The notes under the pieces: generated by a model
Told to the model about the DNA's origin: nothing
Database searches by the model: none
What the model saw: the letters and a program-made list of their open reading frames with translations, nothing else
Origin: Streptomyces sp. Mut1
Lineage (GTDB): Bacteria > Actinomycetota > Actinomycetes > Streptomycetales > Streptomycetaceae
Length of the DNA stretch: 64,000 bases
Assembly (NCBI RefSeq): GCF_030719295.1
Contig: NZ_CP120997.1
Coordinates: 6,892,001-6,956,000 of the forward strand
Reading direction: 5' to 3'
Made by a program: the position numbers and the translations under genes
In this document: positions 17,241 to 25,389 of the stretch, piece by piece
Layout of the letters: each line of letters opens with the position of its first letter
Position numbering within the stretch: the first letter of the stretch is position 1

Positions 17241-18412
17241 TAGTCCCCCGGACGGCGCTCGAAGTCCGTCCACGCGGCGAGCGCGTCCAGTTCGTTGTCA
17301 GGTCCGCGCAGCAGGTCGACGGAGGTCTGTCCGAACCGGGGGACGAGGGCGTCCCGCTCCGCCTCCGCCAGGATGCGGCGGAGTCCGGCCACGGCGGCGC
17401 GGGCCCGGCCGCGGCGCTCCGGACCGGCCCGGAACATGGCGGATCGGGTCGAGGCGGCGTCGGCGTCCGCCAGCAGGGGTTCCAGGCGCTCGGCCAGCTC
17501 GCGGGCGGTGTCCGCGGCCTCCTTTCCCCGGGGCCCGGCCTCCACCAGGACGCGCAGGGCGGTGACCAGCGAGGTGGTCCGGGGGTCGGACCGGTCGTCG
17601 GCCGAGAGGCGCACCAGTACGTCCTGGCTCGCCCCGTCGGCCAGGTGCCGTGCCGCGGCGACCGCCTGCTCCGCCGTGCGCCGGCCGACGTCCGGCAGCT
17701 GTCCCAGCTTCCAGACGCCCGCGTCGAGCACGTCGCGCGCGGTGTGGATGCCGCCCTTCTCCCACTCCTTCGTCCGGAAGCGCTGCCCGGCGTCGTTGCG
17801 CAGCGACTTCACGGGGACGCGGCCCATCTCCTCGTGTACGCGCTCCCGCTGGAGGGGGGCCCATGCCGCACGGACCGCTTCGACGGCGCGGGTGTGGTCC
17901 TCCTCCACCGCGGCGGCGTCGTAGGCCAGTTGCCAGGCACGGCGGACGACGTCCGGCCGGACACCGCTCAGCCGGGCCGCCGCGCGGATGTTCCCGCCGA
18001 CGAGGCCGGCGGTGGCCAGCAGCAGACCGATGATCACCAGCGTGTCGGACAGATCGATCCGGTCGTCGATGGTCTCGTCGTCCTGGCCCAGCGTGTACAG
18101 CCGGCCCCTGGCCGAGCCCTCGGCGACCACGAAGCCGCTCTCCCATCCGTACCCGGTCTCCGGGTCGTAGTTCGGCGCCTTGAGGCTGTCGGCCCGTCGG
18201 GCGTCGCACTGGTGCGCCGCCTCGTGCTCGCCGTGGTCGAAGGGGTCCGTCCACCGGACGGTGCACGCCCCGTCCGGCTCCTCCCGCAGCACGGTCAGAT
18301 CGATCTGGCGGAGTTCCGGCATCTCCGGCACGGCCGCGTAGACGGCCGCCGAGCAGGCGATGAGCAGCACCCCGAGTGTCAGGACCCAGCGGAAGAACGG
18401 TACGTGTCTCAC
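17156..18412 (-). CDS. Membrane-anchored protein with helix-hairpin-helix motif, function unknown
   Basis: 418 residues from GTG with GAGGGGG upstream. The first hydrophobic helix is at about residues 8-28. A second segment, SDTLVIIGLLLATAGLVGGNI, is at about 121-141, so a loop of about 90 residues containing cysteines lies outside. The rest is cytoplasmic, helical and charged. It includes a helix-hairpin-helix-like stretch near 218-240 (LGQLPDVGRRTAEQAV), a fold commonly used for nonspecific DNA binding. Its 3' end overlaps the convergent methylase gene by 85 nt. I do not recognise the family; DNA binding at the membrane is inferred from the motif only. Confidence 0.75.
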   Translation of the reverse strand: MRHVPFFRWVLTLGVLLIACSAAVYAAVPEMPELRQIDLTVLREEPDGACTVRWTDPFDHGEHEAAHQCDARRADSLKAPNYDPETGYGWESGFVVAEGSARGRLYTLGQDDETIDDRIDLSDTLVIIGLLLATAGLVGGNIRAAARLSGVRPDVVRRAWQLAYDAAAVEEDHTRAVEAVRAAWAPLQRERVHEEMGRVPVKSLRNDAGQRFRTKEWEKGGIHTARDVLDAGVWKLGQLPDVGRRTAEQAVAAARHLADGASQDVLVRLSADDRSDPRTTSLVTALRVLVEAGPRGKEAADTARELAERLEPLLADADAASTRSAMFRAGPERRGRARAAVAGLRRILAEAERDALVPRFGQTSVDLLRGPDNELDALAAWTDFERRPGDYYRVLAEVTAAGSGWRAPSPGGGVSVEV

Positions 18413-18624
18413 CTGCGGCCCCCTCGCGCCCTGTCGGCGGTGCGTACTGCCCGCACAGCCTCGCGGCCCCGGGCCCCGCCATCAAGAAGGCGAGTCGGCA
18501 GCGACGTGGCCGTGAGCCTGCCGGATCCGGGCAGTGAGCCGAGGCGGCCGGCCGGGGAATGAACACCGGCGCGGCGGGTAGGTTCGCCCCTTGCCCATCC
18601 CCCCACCCGCAAAGGCCCCCACCC

Positions 18625-20691
18625 ATGGCAGACATCGACCGCCGCCGGCTCCTGAAGCTCGCCGGGAGCTCCGTCGCCCTCAGCGCGCTGTCGGGCAGCA
18701 TCGCCCGCGCCGCGTCCCTCCCGGCGCGGGGGCGTACGGGCACCATCGAGGATGTCGGGCACATCGTCGTCCTGATGCAGGAGAACCGTTCCTTCGACCA
18801 CTACTTCGGGACGATGAAGGGCGTACGGGGGTACGGCGACCCGCGGCCCGTCACGCTGCCCGGCGGGAAGCCGGTCTGGCACCAGGCGGACGCGGCCGGG
18901 CGGGAGGTGCTGCCGTTCCGGCCGCCGGCCGATGAGCTCGGGATGCAGTTCCTCCAGGACCTGAACCACGACTGGGCGGGCGGCCACCGGGCGTTCAACA
19001 AGGGGGCCTACGACCAGTGGGTGCCCGCCAAGACGGCGACGACGATGGCCCACCTCACGCGGGAGGACATCCCCTTCCACTACGCGCTCGCCGACGCGTT
19101 CACCGTCTGCGACGCCTACCACTGCTCGTTCATCGGGTCGACCGACCCCAACCGCTACTACCTGTGGAGCGGCTGCACCGGCAACGACGGGACCGGCGGC
19201 GGGCCCGAGCTGGGCAACGACGAGGCGGGGTACGGCTGGACGACCTACCCCGAGCGGCTGGAGCGGGCCGGGGTGTCGTGGAAGGTCTACCAGGACATCG
19301 GTGACGGGCTCGACGCCAGCGGCTCCTGGGGCTGGATCAACGACGCCTACCGGGGCACCTACGGCGACAACTCGCTTCTCTACTTCAACAGTTACCGCGA
19401 CGCCCGGCCCGGCGACCCCCTGTACGACAAGGCGCGCACCGGCAGCGACATCAAGGGCGGCGGCGGGCTGCTCGACGACCTCAGGGCCGACATCCGGGCC
19501 GGGACGCTGCCCTCGGTGTCCTGGATCGTGTCCCCCGAGGCCTTCAGCGAACACCCCAACTGGCCCGCGAACTACGGCGCCTGGTACATCGCCCAGGTGC
19601 TGGACGCACTGACCGCCGACCCCGAGGTCTGGGGACGTACCGCCCTCTTCCTCACCTATGACGAGAACGACGGCTTCTTCGACCACGTCGTGCCGCCCTT
19701 CGTCCCGTCCGGCCCCGCGCAGGGACTGTCCACCGTCGACACCTCGGCCGACTACTTCCCCGGCGACGCGCGTTACGCCGCCGGACCGTACGGGCTCGGC
19801 CAGCGCGTCCCCATGACCGTCGTCTCGCCCTGGAGCACCGGCGGCTACGCCTGCTCCGAGGTCTTCGACCACACGTCCGTCATCCGGTTCATGGAGCGGC
19901 GCTTCGGCGTCCACGAGCCCCATATCTCGCCCTGGCGGCGGGCCGTCTGCGGCGACCTGACCTCCGCGTTCGACTTCCGGCGTACGGACACCTCGGCGCC
20001 CGACCTGCCCTCCACGGCCGGGTACGAGCCCCCGGACGGCGACCGGCACCCCGACTACGTGCCCGTGCCGCCCGCCACCGGGGCGGTGCCGGGCCAGGAG
20101 CGCGGGACGCGCCCCACCCGCCCGCTGCCCTACGCGCCGCTGGCCGACGGGGCCGCCGATCCGGCCGCGGGCACATACCGCCTCACCTTCGGCGGCGGTC
20201 CGGCGGCCGGCGCGCAGTTCCTCGTGACGTCCGCCAACCGCACAGACGGGCCCTGGACCTACACCACCGGGGCGGGCGACATGCTCGCGGACACCTGGAA
20301 CACCGCCTACTCCGACGGGCTGACCGACCTCACCGTCCACGGCCCGAACGGATTCCTGCGCTCGTTCCGGGGCGCGGGAAAGACGGCCGGGCCCGAGGTG
20401 ACGGCCCGTCATGTGGCGGCCGGCGGACAGCTGGAACTCACCTTCACCCACGCCGGCCCCGGGAGCGCCCGGCTGACCGTCCGCAGTGCGGCGGCCTACG
20501 GGGGAGCGGTCCGGACGGTCACCGTGGCCGCGGGCGAGACCGTGATCCGCACCCTCGATCTGCGGGGAAGCGCACACTGGTACGACATCACCGTGGCCGA
20601 CGACGGCGACACCACGTTCCTCCGCCGTTTCGCCGGCCATGTCGAGACGGGAGAACCCGGCACGAGCGACCCCGGACTCGTCACCGGCTGA
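18625..20691 (+). CDS. Secreted phospholipase C (non-haemolytic, phosphocholine-type), Tat-exported
   Basis: 688 residues from the ATG before DIDRRRLLKLAG; an upstream in-frame start at 18559 would precede an otherwise perfect Tat signal. The twin-arginine signal ends near SIARAAS. The phosphoesterase (PF04185) domain shows VVLMQENRSFDHYFGTMKG, FTVCDAYHCS, GSTDPNRYYLWSG and FLTYDENDGFFDHV, with the conserved metal and nucleophile residues including Thr/Asn/Asp/His sets. Two beta-sandwich domains (DUF756-like) occupy the last 200 residues. It should hydrolyse phosphatidylcholine or sphingomyelin outside the cell. Related Streptomyces enzymes also help with phosphate scavenging, but no PHO box was identified here. 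Confidence 0.93.
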   Translation: MADIDRRRLLKLAGSSVALSALSGSIARAASLPARGRTGTIEDVGHIVVLMQENRSFDHYFGTMKGVRGYGDPRPVTLPGGKPVWHQADAAGREVLPFRPPADELGMQFLQDLNHDWAGGHRAFNKGAYDQWVPAKTATTMAHLTREDIPFHYALADAFTVCDAYHCSFIGSTDPNRYYLWSGCTGNDGTGGGPELGNDEAGYGWTTYPERLERAGVSWKVYQDIGDGLDASGSWGWINDAYRGTYGDNSLLYFNSYRDARPGDPLYDKARTGSDIKGGGGLLDDLRADIRAGTLPSVSWIVSPEAFSEHPNWPANYGAWYIAQVLDALTADPEVWGRTALFLTYDENDGFFDHVVPPFVPSGPAQGLSTVDTSADYFPGDARYAAGPYGLGQRVPMTVVSPWSTGGYACSEVFDHTSVIRFMERRFGVHEPHISPWRRAVCGDLTSAFDFRRTDTSAPDLPSTAGYEPPDGDRHPDYVPVPPATGAVPGQERGTRPTRPLPYAPLADGAADPAAGTYRLTFGGGPAAGAQFLVTSANRTDGPWTYTTGAGDMLADTWNTAYSDGLTDLTVHGPNGFLRSFRGAGKTAGPEVTARHVAAGGQLELTFTHAGPGSARLTVRSAAAYGGAVRTVTVAAGETVIRTLDLRGSAHWYDITVADDGDTTFLRRFAGHVETGEPGTSDPGLVTG

Positions 20692-21061
20692 GCGCGGCCG
20701 TCCCCAGCTGGTCCCGGTGGGCCCGAGCCGTGGCCATCAGCACATCGAGGGCCTCCCTCGTCCGCAGGAGCTCGGCGATGTGGGCGTCGAGCCGGTCGCG
20801 TTCCAGCGCCAGCCGCTCCAGCGCGGAGTCCGAGTTCGCCTCGCTCGGCGCGTCGACGCAGGGCAGCACCTCGGCGATGGTGCGGCTGGACAGGCCCGCG
20901 CCGTACATCCGCTGGATGAACACGACCCGCTCCACGTCGGCGTCCGTATAGATCCGCTGGCCGCCGGGGCTGCGGGTGCCGGTGAGCAGCCCCTGCTCCT
21001 CGTAGTAGCGCACGGACCGGACGCTGACTCCGGTCCGTGACGCGAGCTGCCCGATCCGCAT
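20681..21061 (-). CDS. MerR-family transcriptional regulator
   Basis: 126 residues from the ATG with GGGAGG 7 nt upstream; the frame opens earlier at 21136 but without a ribosome site. The N-terminal winged helix is classic: MRIGQLASRTGVSVRSVRYYEEQGLL, then GQRIYTDADVERV. A coiled-coil dimerisation helix rich in Leu, Arg and Glu follows. No cysteine pair typical of metal or redox sensors is seen beyond a single Cys in LPCVD. It is divergent from an Old Yellow Enzyme gene whose promoter has the stretched spacer that MerR proteins act on. Its 3' end overlaps the phospholipase gene by 11 nt. Confidence 0.93.
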   Translation of the reverse strand: MRIGQLASRTGVSVRSVRYYEEQGLLTGTRSPGGQRIYTDADVERVVFIQRMYGAGLSSRTIAEVLPCVDAPSEANSDSALERLALERDRLDAHIAELLRTREALDVLMATARAHRDQLGTAALSR

Positions 21062-21136
21062 GAAGCCTCCCGGCCGTGTTCCGCGCTGTCCCGTGTCCCG
21101 TGTCCGAGCCGGGTCTGTGTCCTGCGTCACAAACAC

Positions 21137-21168
21137 TTGCCTCTGACGTCAGTGTCAGGTTCTAGCGT
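21137..21168 (+). promoter_or_regulatory. MerR-type promoter and operator for the alkene reductase gene
   Basis: A -35-like TTGCCT (21137-21142) and a -10-like TAGCGT (21163-21168) are separated by 20 nt, longer than the usual 17. The spacer holds the inverted repeat CTGAC-N6-GTCAG (21143-21158). This is the arrangement MerR regulators activate by untwisting DNA. It sits 48 nt before the reductase start and 75 nt before the regulator start. Confidence 0.6.
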
Positions 21169-21216
21169 AGCTGCTGTGCCCGGTTCCGGGCGCCGCGGAC
21201 GTGAAGGAGTTCTGAC

Positions 21217-22290
21217 GTGACGACCCTTTTCAGCAGCTACCCGCTCGGTGGCCTGACCCTGCCCAACCGAGTCGTCATGGCCCCCATGACGCGGGTCCGG
21301 GCCGCCGCCGGCGGACTGGCGACGCTGTCGATGGCGGCCTACTACGCCCAGCGGGCCACGGCCGGACTGATCGTCAGCGAGGGTGTGCAGCCCAGCGCGG
21401 TCGGGCAGTCCAACCCGGGTACGCCGGGGCTGTACACCGACGAGCAGGTCGCCGCGTGGCGGCCGGTGACCTCGGCGGTGCACACCAACGGCGGACGGAT
21501 CTTCGCCCAGATCATGCACGGCGGCCGGGTCTCGCATCCCGACACCACTGGCATGCGGCCGGTGGGGCCCTCGGCGGTGGCCGCCACCGGGGACGTGTTC
21601 ACCCCGTCAGGGCCCCAGCCGGCCCCGACACCGCGCGCCCTGGACACGGCTGAAGTGCCCGAGCACGCCAGGTCGTACGCCCACGCGGCCCGGCGCGCCG
21701 TCGAGGCGGGCTTCGACGGCGTGGAACTGCACGGCGCCAACGGCTACCTGATCTCGCAGTTCCTCTCGTCCAACGCCAACCTGCGCACGGACCGCTACGG
21801 CGGCCCGGTCGCCAACCGGATCCGCTTCGCCGTCGAGGCCGCCGCCGCCACCGTCGACGCCGTCGGCGGGGCCAGGACCGGCATCCGGCTCTCCCCGGGC
21901 GGCGAGTTCTGGGGGGTCCGGGAGAGCGAGGTCAGCGAGCTGTACGCCGCGCTGCTGGCCGAACTGGCCCCGCTCGGTCTGGCCTACGTGCACCTTGAGG
22001 CCACCGCGGACGAGGACGTGCTCCTCACCCTGCGCCGGGCCTGGCCGGGCACGCTCGTCGTCAACCCCGTGGTCCCGATGGGACCCAAGCAGACCGGCCG
22101 GGACGACGCCGACCACTGGCTCGCGCTGGGCGCCGACCTCATCAGCTTCGGCCGGGCCTTCATCTCCAATCCCGACCTCGTCGAGCGCCTGCGCGCCGGA
22201 CTGCCGATCGCACCCGTCGACGAGGCCACGTACTACCAGGGCGGCGACGCGGGCTATCTGACCTACCCGGCCCACCCGTACGCGGCGTGA
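21217..22290 (+). CDS. Alkene reductase, Old Yellow Enzyme family (NemA-like)
   Basis: 357 residues, matching the family. It is a FMN-binding TIM barrel with MAPMTRVRA near the N-terminus, the phosphate- and substrate-side motif MHGGRVSHPD, the HGANGYLISQFLS segment with the substrate-binding His/Asn pair, LRTDRYGG, and the C-terminal SFGRAFISNPDLVERL. These enzymes reduce electrophilic alkenes such as 2-enals, maleimides and nitro compounds with NAD(P)H. Divergent pairing with a MerR regulator suggests induction by an electrophile. GAAGGAG lies about 8 nt before the start. Confidence 0.93.
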   Translation: MTTLFSSYPLGGLTLPNRVVMAPMTRVRAAAGGLATLSMAAYYAQRATAGLIVSEGVQPSAVGQSNPGTPGLYTDEQVAAWRPVTSAVHTNGGRIFAQIMHGGRVSHPDTTGMRPVGPSAVAATGDVFTPSGPQPAPTPRALDTAEVPEHARSYAHAARRAVEAGFDGVELHGANGYLISQFLSSNANLRTDRYGGPVANRIRFAVEAAAATVDAVGGARTGIRLSPGGEFWGVRESEVSELYAALLAELAPLGLAYVHLEATADEDVLLTLRRAWPGTLVVNPVVPMGPKQTGRDDADHWLALGADLISFGRAFISNPDLVERLRAGLPIAPVDEATYYQGGDAGYLTYPAHPYAA

Positions 22291-22307
22291 CTCCCGGCCG
22301 GGCGAAC

Positions 22308-22348
22308 GGGCCGCCGCCGGGGCAGGTGTTCGGCCCCGGCGGCGGCCC
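22308..22348 (+). terminator. GC-rich terminator after alkene reductase
   Basis: A perfect 16-bp inverted repeat (GGGCCGCCGCCGGGGC and complement) with a 9-nt loop starts 18 nt beyond the stop codon. No T-run, as usual in Streptomyces. The remaining 200 nt up to the P450 gene include a TATAGT hexamer at 22501-22506 that may be a -10 element. Confidence 0.75.
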
Positions 22349-22566
22349 GGGGGTCCGGACGGCGGGTGTGGTCGCGCGGGGCGCGCGGCCCGCGCGGTCC
22401 GGAGCGGAAGCGCGTCAAAGGTGCATGGTTGTCACCCTTTCTGATCGCCCGGGGTTCGGAAATGCTCGCAGTTTGTAGTTCCCGCGTCACGCAAACTCCT
22501 TATAGTGAACGGGTGTTGACCGCGTGATCTTGACGCGTGCAGTTGTCGCCCCAGGAGTCAGGATTC

Positions 22567-23862
22567 ATGACACACCCCTCTCCGGCGGAGCCCGCAGTGG
22601 CCCCTCCGCCACCCCCGCCCGGCTGCCCGGCCCACTCCGGTGCCGTCCCGCTCTGGGGCCCCGGATTCCAGACGGAGCCCCAGGTGGTCTACCGCGCCAT
22701 GCGGCGCGACCACGGGCCCGTCGTCCCCGTCGAACTGCCCGGCGGCTTCCCCGCCTGGCTGGTCGTCGGGTACCGCGAGCTCCACCGCGTCACCAGCGAC
22801 GGGGAGTTGTTCCCGAGGGATGTCGGCCTCTGGAACCAGTGGCCGCACATCCCCGAGGACTGGCCCCTGCTGCCGATGGTGGGACGGCCCCTGCCGTCCA
22901 TCTACTTCAGCGCGGGGGAGGAACACCGGCGCCACGTCCGCATGGTCGGGCCCGCACTCGAAGGCGCCGACCCGTTCCGGATCCGCAGCCACTGCGAGGA
23001 GCTGGCCGACCGGCTGGTCGACGACGTGTGCAGCCGGGGCACCGCCGACCTCGTCGCCGACTTCTGCGAACCCCTCCCCGTGCTCGTCCTCGCCCGTCTG
23101 GTCGGCTTCCCCGACGACGAGGGCATCGGCATCGCCCAGGTGCTGAAGGACCTGGCGGACGGCGGGCCGGAGGCGCAGAGCGCGCATCTGCGGTTCGGGG
23201 AGTACATGGCGCGGCTGGTCGCCGCCAAGCGGGCCGAGCCGGGGGACGACGTCACCTCGCGCATGCTGGCCTTCCCCGAGAAGTTCACCGACGAGGAGTA
23301 CACGCTCGACCTGATGGCCGTCACGGCCGCCGGTCATCTGCCCACCGCGGACTGGATCAGCAACTCCCTGCGGCTGATGCTCACCGAGGACGAGTTCGCC
23401 GACTCCATGGTCCACGGCCGGCGCAGCATCGGCGAGGCCATGAACGAGGTGCTGTGGGAGGACACCCCCACCCAGATCCTCGCCGGGCGCTGGGCCGCAC
23501 GCGAAACCCAGCTCGGCGGACAGCGGATCGGGCGCGGGGACATGCTGCTGCTCGGCCTCGGGGCCGCCAACACCGACCCGTTGATCCGCTCGGGCCTGTC
23601 CGCCGGCGGATTCTCCGCCCAGGGCGGCAACGGCGCGCACCTGGCCTTCAGCCACGGCGAGTACCGGTGCCCGTTCCCCGCCCAGGAGATCGCCGAGATC
23701 ATCGCCAGGACCGGCATCGAGGTGCTGCTCGACCGGCTGCCCGACCTCCGGCTCGACGTCCCCGTCGAGGAGCTCGTGCGACGGCCCTCCGCCTTCCTGC
23801 GCGGCAACACCTCGCTCCCCGTCCGGTTCACCCCCGTACGTACGACAGGAGACTTCTCGTGA
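22567..23862 (+). CDS. Cytochrome P450, CYP157-like, with altered K-helix and I-helix motifs
   Basis: 431 residues from ATG 22567. The haem-thiolate loop FSHGEYRCPFPAQE near residue 361-374 is intact (Cys about 368). Two hallmark motifs are changed. The I-helix acid/Thr pair is lost (AAGHLPTAD near residue 252 instead of AGxE/DT). The K-helix ExxR reads EVLW, with Trp replacing Arg. CYP157 members of Streptomyces are known to lack the canonical ExxR, and they often pair with a CYP154. The stop overlaps the next P450 start (GTGA), so the two are co-translated. Substrate unknown; catalytic competence cannot be assumed. Confidence 0.88.
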   Translation: MTHPSPAEPAVAPPPPPPGCPAHSGAVPLWGPGFQTEPQVVYRAMRRDHGPVVPVELPGGFPAWLVVGYRELHRVTSDGELFPRDVGLWNQWPHIPEDWPLLPMVGRPLPSIYFSAGEEHRRHVRMVGPALEGADPFRIRSHCEELADRLVDDVCSRGTADLVADFCEPLPVLVLARLVGFPDDEGIGIAQVLKDLADGGPEAQSAHLRFGEYMARLVAAKRAEPGDDVTSRMLAFPEKFTDEEYTLDLMAVTAAGHLPTADWISNSLRLMLTEDEFADSMVHGRRSIGEAMNEVLWEDTPTQILAGRWAARETQLGGQRIGRGDMLLLGLGAANTDPLIRSGLSAGGFSAQGGNGAHLAFSHGEYRCPFPAQEIAEIIARTGIEVLLDRLPDLRLDVPVEELVRRPSAFLRGNTSLPVRFTPVRTTGDFS

Positions 23863-25112
23863 ACTGCCCCCACGCCACCCAGGCAGCGGCCCAGCACGGT
23901 GGGACCGTCGTGATCGACCCCATGGTCCAGGACCTGGACGGGGAGACGGCGCGGCTGCGCGACGCCGGACGGCTGGCGCGGATCGAGCTCCTGGGCGTGC
24001 CCGCCTGGACCCTCACCCGGCACGCGGACGCCCGGCAGCTCCTGGTCGACCCGCGCCTGGTGAAGGACATCGGCGCCTGGGGGCTGTGGCAGAGCGGAGC
24101 GGTCACGCGAGAGTGGCCGCTCATCGGGATGATCGACGCCGGGCGGTCCATGTTCACGGTCGACGGCGCCGAACACCGCCGGCTGCGGACCAAGACCTCC
24201 CAGGCGCTGACGCCCCGCCGGCTGGAGGCGATCCGGCCGGACATCGAGAAGTTCACCGCGGAGCTGCTGGACGCGCTGGAGGAGGGTGGCCGGGACGGAG
24301 CCGTCGTCGACCTCAAGGCGGTGTTCGCCCAGCCGCTGCCGATGCGGGTCGTCGGCATGCTGATGGGGGTCGACCCGGCGGAGAACGCCATGCTGACCCG
24401 CCAGTACAAGGCCTTCTTCTCGATGCTCACCCCGCAGGACGAGCGCCTCGCCCTCCTCGCCGACCTGGACGTCTTCTACGCCGGGCTCGTACGCGAGAAG
24501 ACCGCGCGGCCGACCGACGACCTGACCTCCGGGCTCATCCTCGCCGAGGAGGGCGGCGAGCCGCTGACCGAGGAGGAGGTGATCGGCAACCTCAAGGCGA
24601 TGGTCGCCGCCGGGCACGAGACCACGATCGGGCTCATACTCAACGCCGTACGCGCCCTGCTGGCCCACCCCGATCAGCTGCGGATGGTCCTCGACGGAGA
24701 GATCCCCTGGGAGACCGTGATCGAGGAGACCCTGCGGTTCGACACCCCCACCACCCACCTGCTCATGCGGTTCGCCACCGAGGACATCCAGGTGGGTGAC
24801 GACGTCATCGCCAAGGGCGAGGGCGTGGTCATCTCCTACCGGGTGATCGGCCGTGACCCCGAGCAGCACGGACCCGACGCCGACGCCTTCGACATCACGC
24901 GCGCCACCCCCATCCGGCACATGACCTTCGGGCACGGGCCGCACATCTGCCCCGGCGCCGCGCTGTCCCGGGTCGAGGCGGGCATCGCCCTCCCGGCGCT
25001 CTTCGCGCGCTTCCCGCGCCTGCGGCTCGCCGTACCGGACTCGGAGCTGCGCAACCTCCCGGTGATGACGCAGAACGACATGGAGTCCTTCCCGGTCCAG
25101 CTCGGCACCTGA
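23859..25112 (+). CDS. Cytochrome P450, CYP154-like
   Basis: 417 residues from GTG, overlapping the preceding P450 by 4 nt with AGGAGA just upstream. All canonical motifs are present: I-helix AAGHETT near residue 250, K-helix ETLRFDTP with the ExxR salt-bridge pair, and haem loop FGHGPHICPGAALSR with Cys near residue 364. The N-terminus (VIDPMVQDLDGETARLRDAG) resembles CYP154 enzymes. In Streptomyces a CYP157 and a CYP154 gene are often adjacent, as here. It should hydroxylate a hydrophobic molecule using ferredoxin; no ferredoxin gene lies next to it. Confidence 0.92.
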   Translation: MNCPHATQAAAQHGGTVVIDPMVQDLDGETARLRDAGRLARIELLGVPAWTLTRHADARQLLVDPRLVKDIGAWGLWQSGAVTREWPLIGMIDAGRSMFTVDGAEHRRLRTKTSQALTPRRLEAIRPDIEKFTAELLDALEEGGRDGAVVDLKAVFAQPLPMRVVGMLMGVDPAENAMLTRQYKAFFSMLTPQDERLALLADLDVFYAGLVREKTARPTDDLTSGLILAEEGGEPLTEEEVIGNLKAMVAAGHETTIGLILNAVRALLAHPDQLRMVLDGEIPWETVIEETLRFDTPTTHLLMRFATEDIQVGDDVIAKGEGVVISYRVIGRDPEQHGPDADAFDITRATPIRHMTFGHGPHICPGAALSRVEAGIALPALFARFPRLRLAVPDSELRNLPVMTQNDMESFPVQLGT

Positions 25113-25212
25113 GCCGATGTGACGCGGGACCGGCGGACAGGCATATCGTGGCGGTGGCCGAAGCGGCCGCCGCCACGGGCGCTTTCGGGCCGGGACAGCG
25201 GCGGCACCCCGA

Positions 25213-25228
25213 GTCGAAGCGCTTCGAC
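25213..25228. promoter_or_regulatory. LacI-type operator 1 upstream of the LacI gene
   Basis: A perfect 16-bp palindrome, GTCGAAGCGCTTCGAC, with the central CG-containing core typical of LacI-family operators. The same core recurs at 25304, 35751 and 35922. It lies just upstream of the predicted promoter of the LacI gene. Confidence 0.75.
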
Positions 25229-25235
25229 ACTGGTC

Positions 25236-25264
25236 TGGACATGTGGACCCAGCGGGTCTAGGCT
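25236..25264 (+). promoter_or_regulatory. Putative promoter of the LacI gene
   Basis: TGGACA (25236-25241) and TAGGCT (25259-25264) are spaced by 17 nt, a reasonable vegetative-sigma promoter for Streptomyces. It is bracketed by two LacI operators, which fits autorepression. Confidence 0.45.
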
Positions 25265-25301
25265 CGCGCTGTCTCTCCATGTGGCAGGTGGAGAGGGCGG
25301 A

Positions 25302-25317
25302 GTCGAAGCGCTTCGCC
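25302..25317. promoter_or_regulatory. LacI-type operator 2 upstream of the LacI gene
   Basis: GTCGAAGCGCTTCGCC contains the perfect 12-bp core CGAAGCGCTTCG (25304-25315). It lies downstream of the predicted promoter and 73 nt before the LacI start, so bound repressor could block transcription and loop with operator 1 about 89 nt upstream. Confidence 0.7.
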
Positions 25318-25389
25318 ATATCTGACCGAAAGTGCCGGAGCAGACCGGTTCGCGTGCCGGGCCCGACGACGTCCGTGATGGAGAGCTGA

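Noticed and set aside
13095..17273. A 1392-codon open frame on the minus strand across the methylase gene
   Set aside because: It mirrors the methylase gene codon by codon, has Gly/Arg/Val-rich composition without domains, and lacks a ribosome site. It is a by-product of high GC content. Similar long frames opposite 2205-4658, 35717-37948 and 59707-62580 were rejected for the same reason.
20639..21040. A plus-strand frame of 133 codons opposite the MerR gene
   Set aside because: It overlaps the MerR coding sequence fully and has no recognisable domain or ribosome-binding site.
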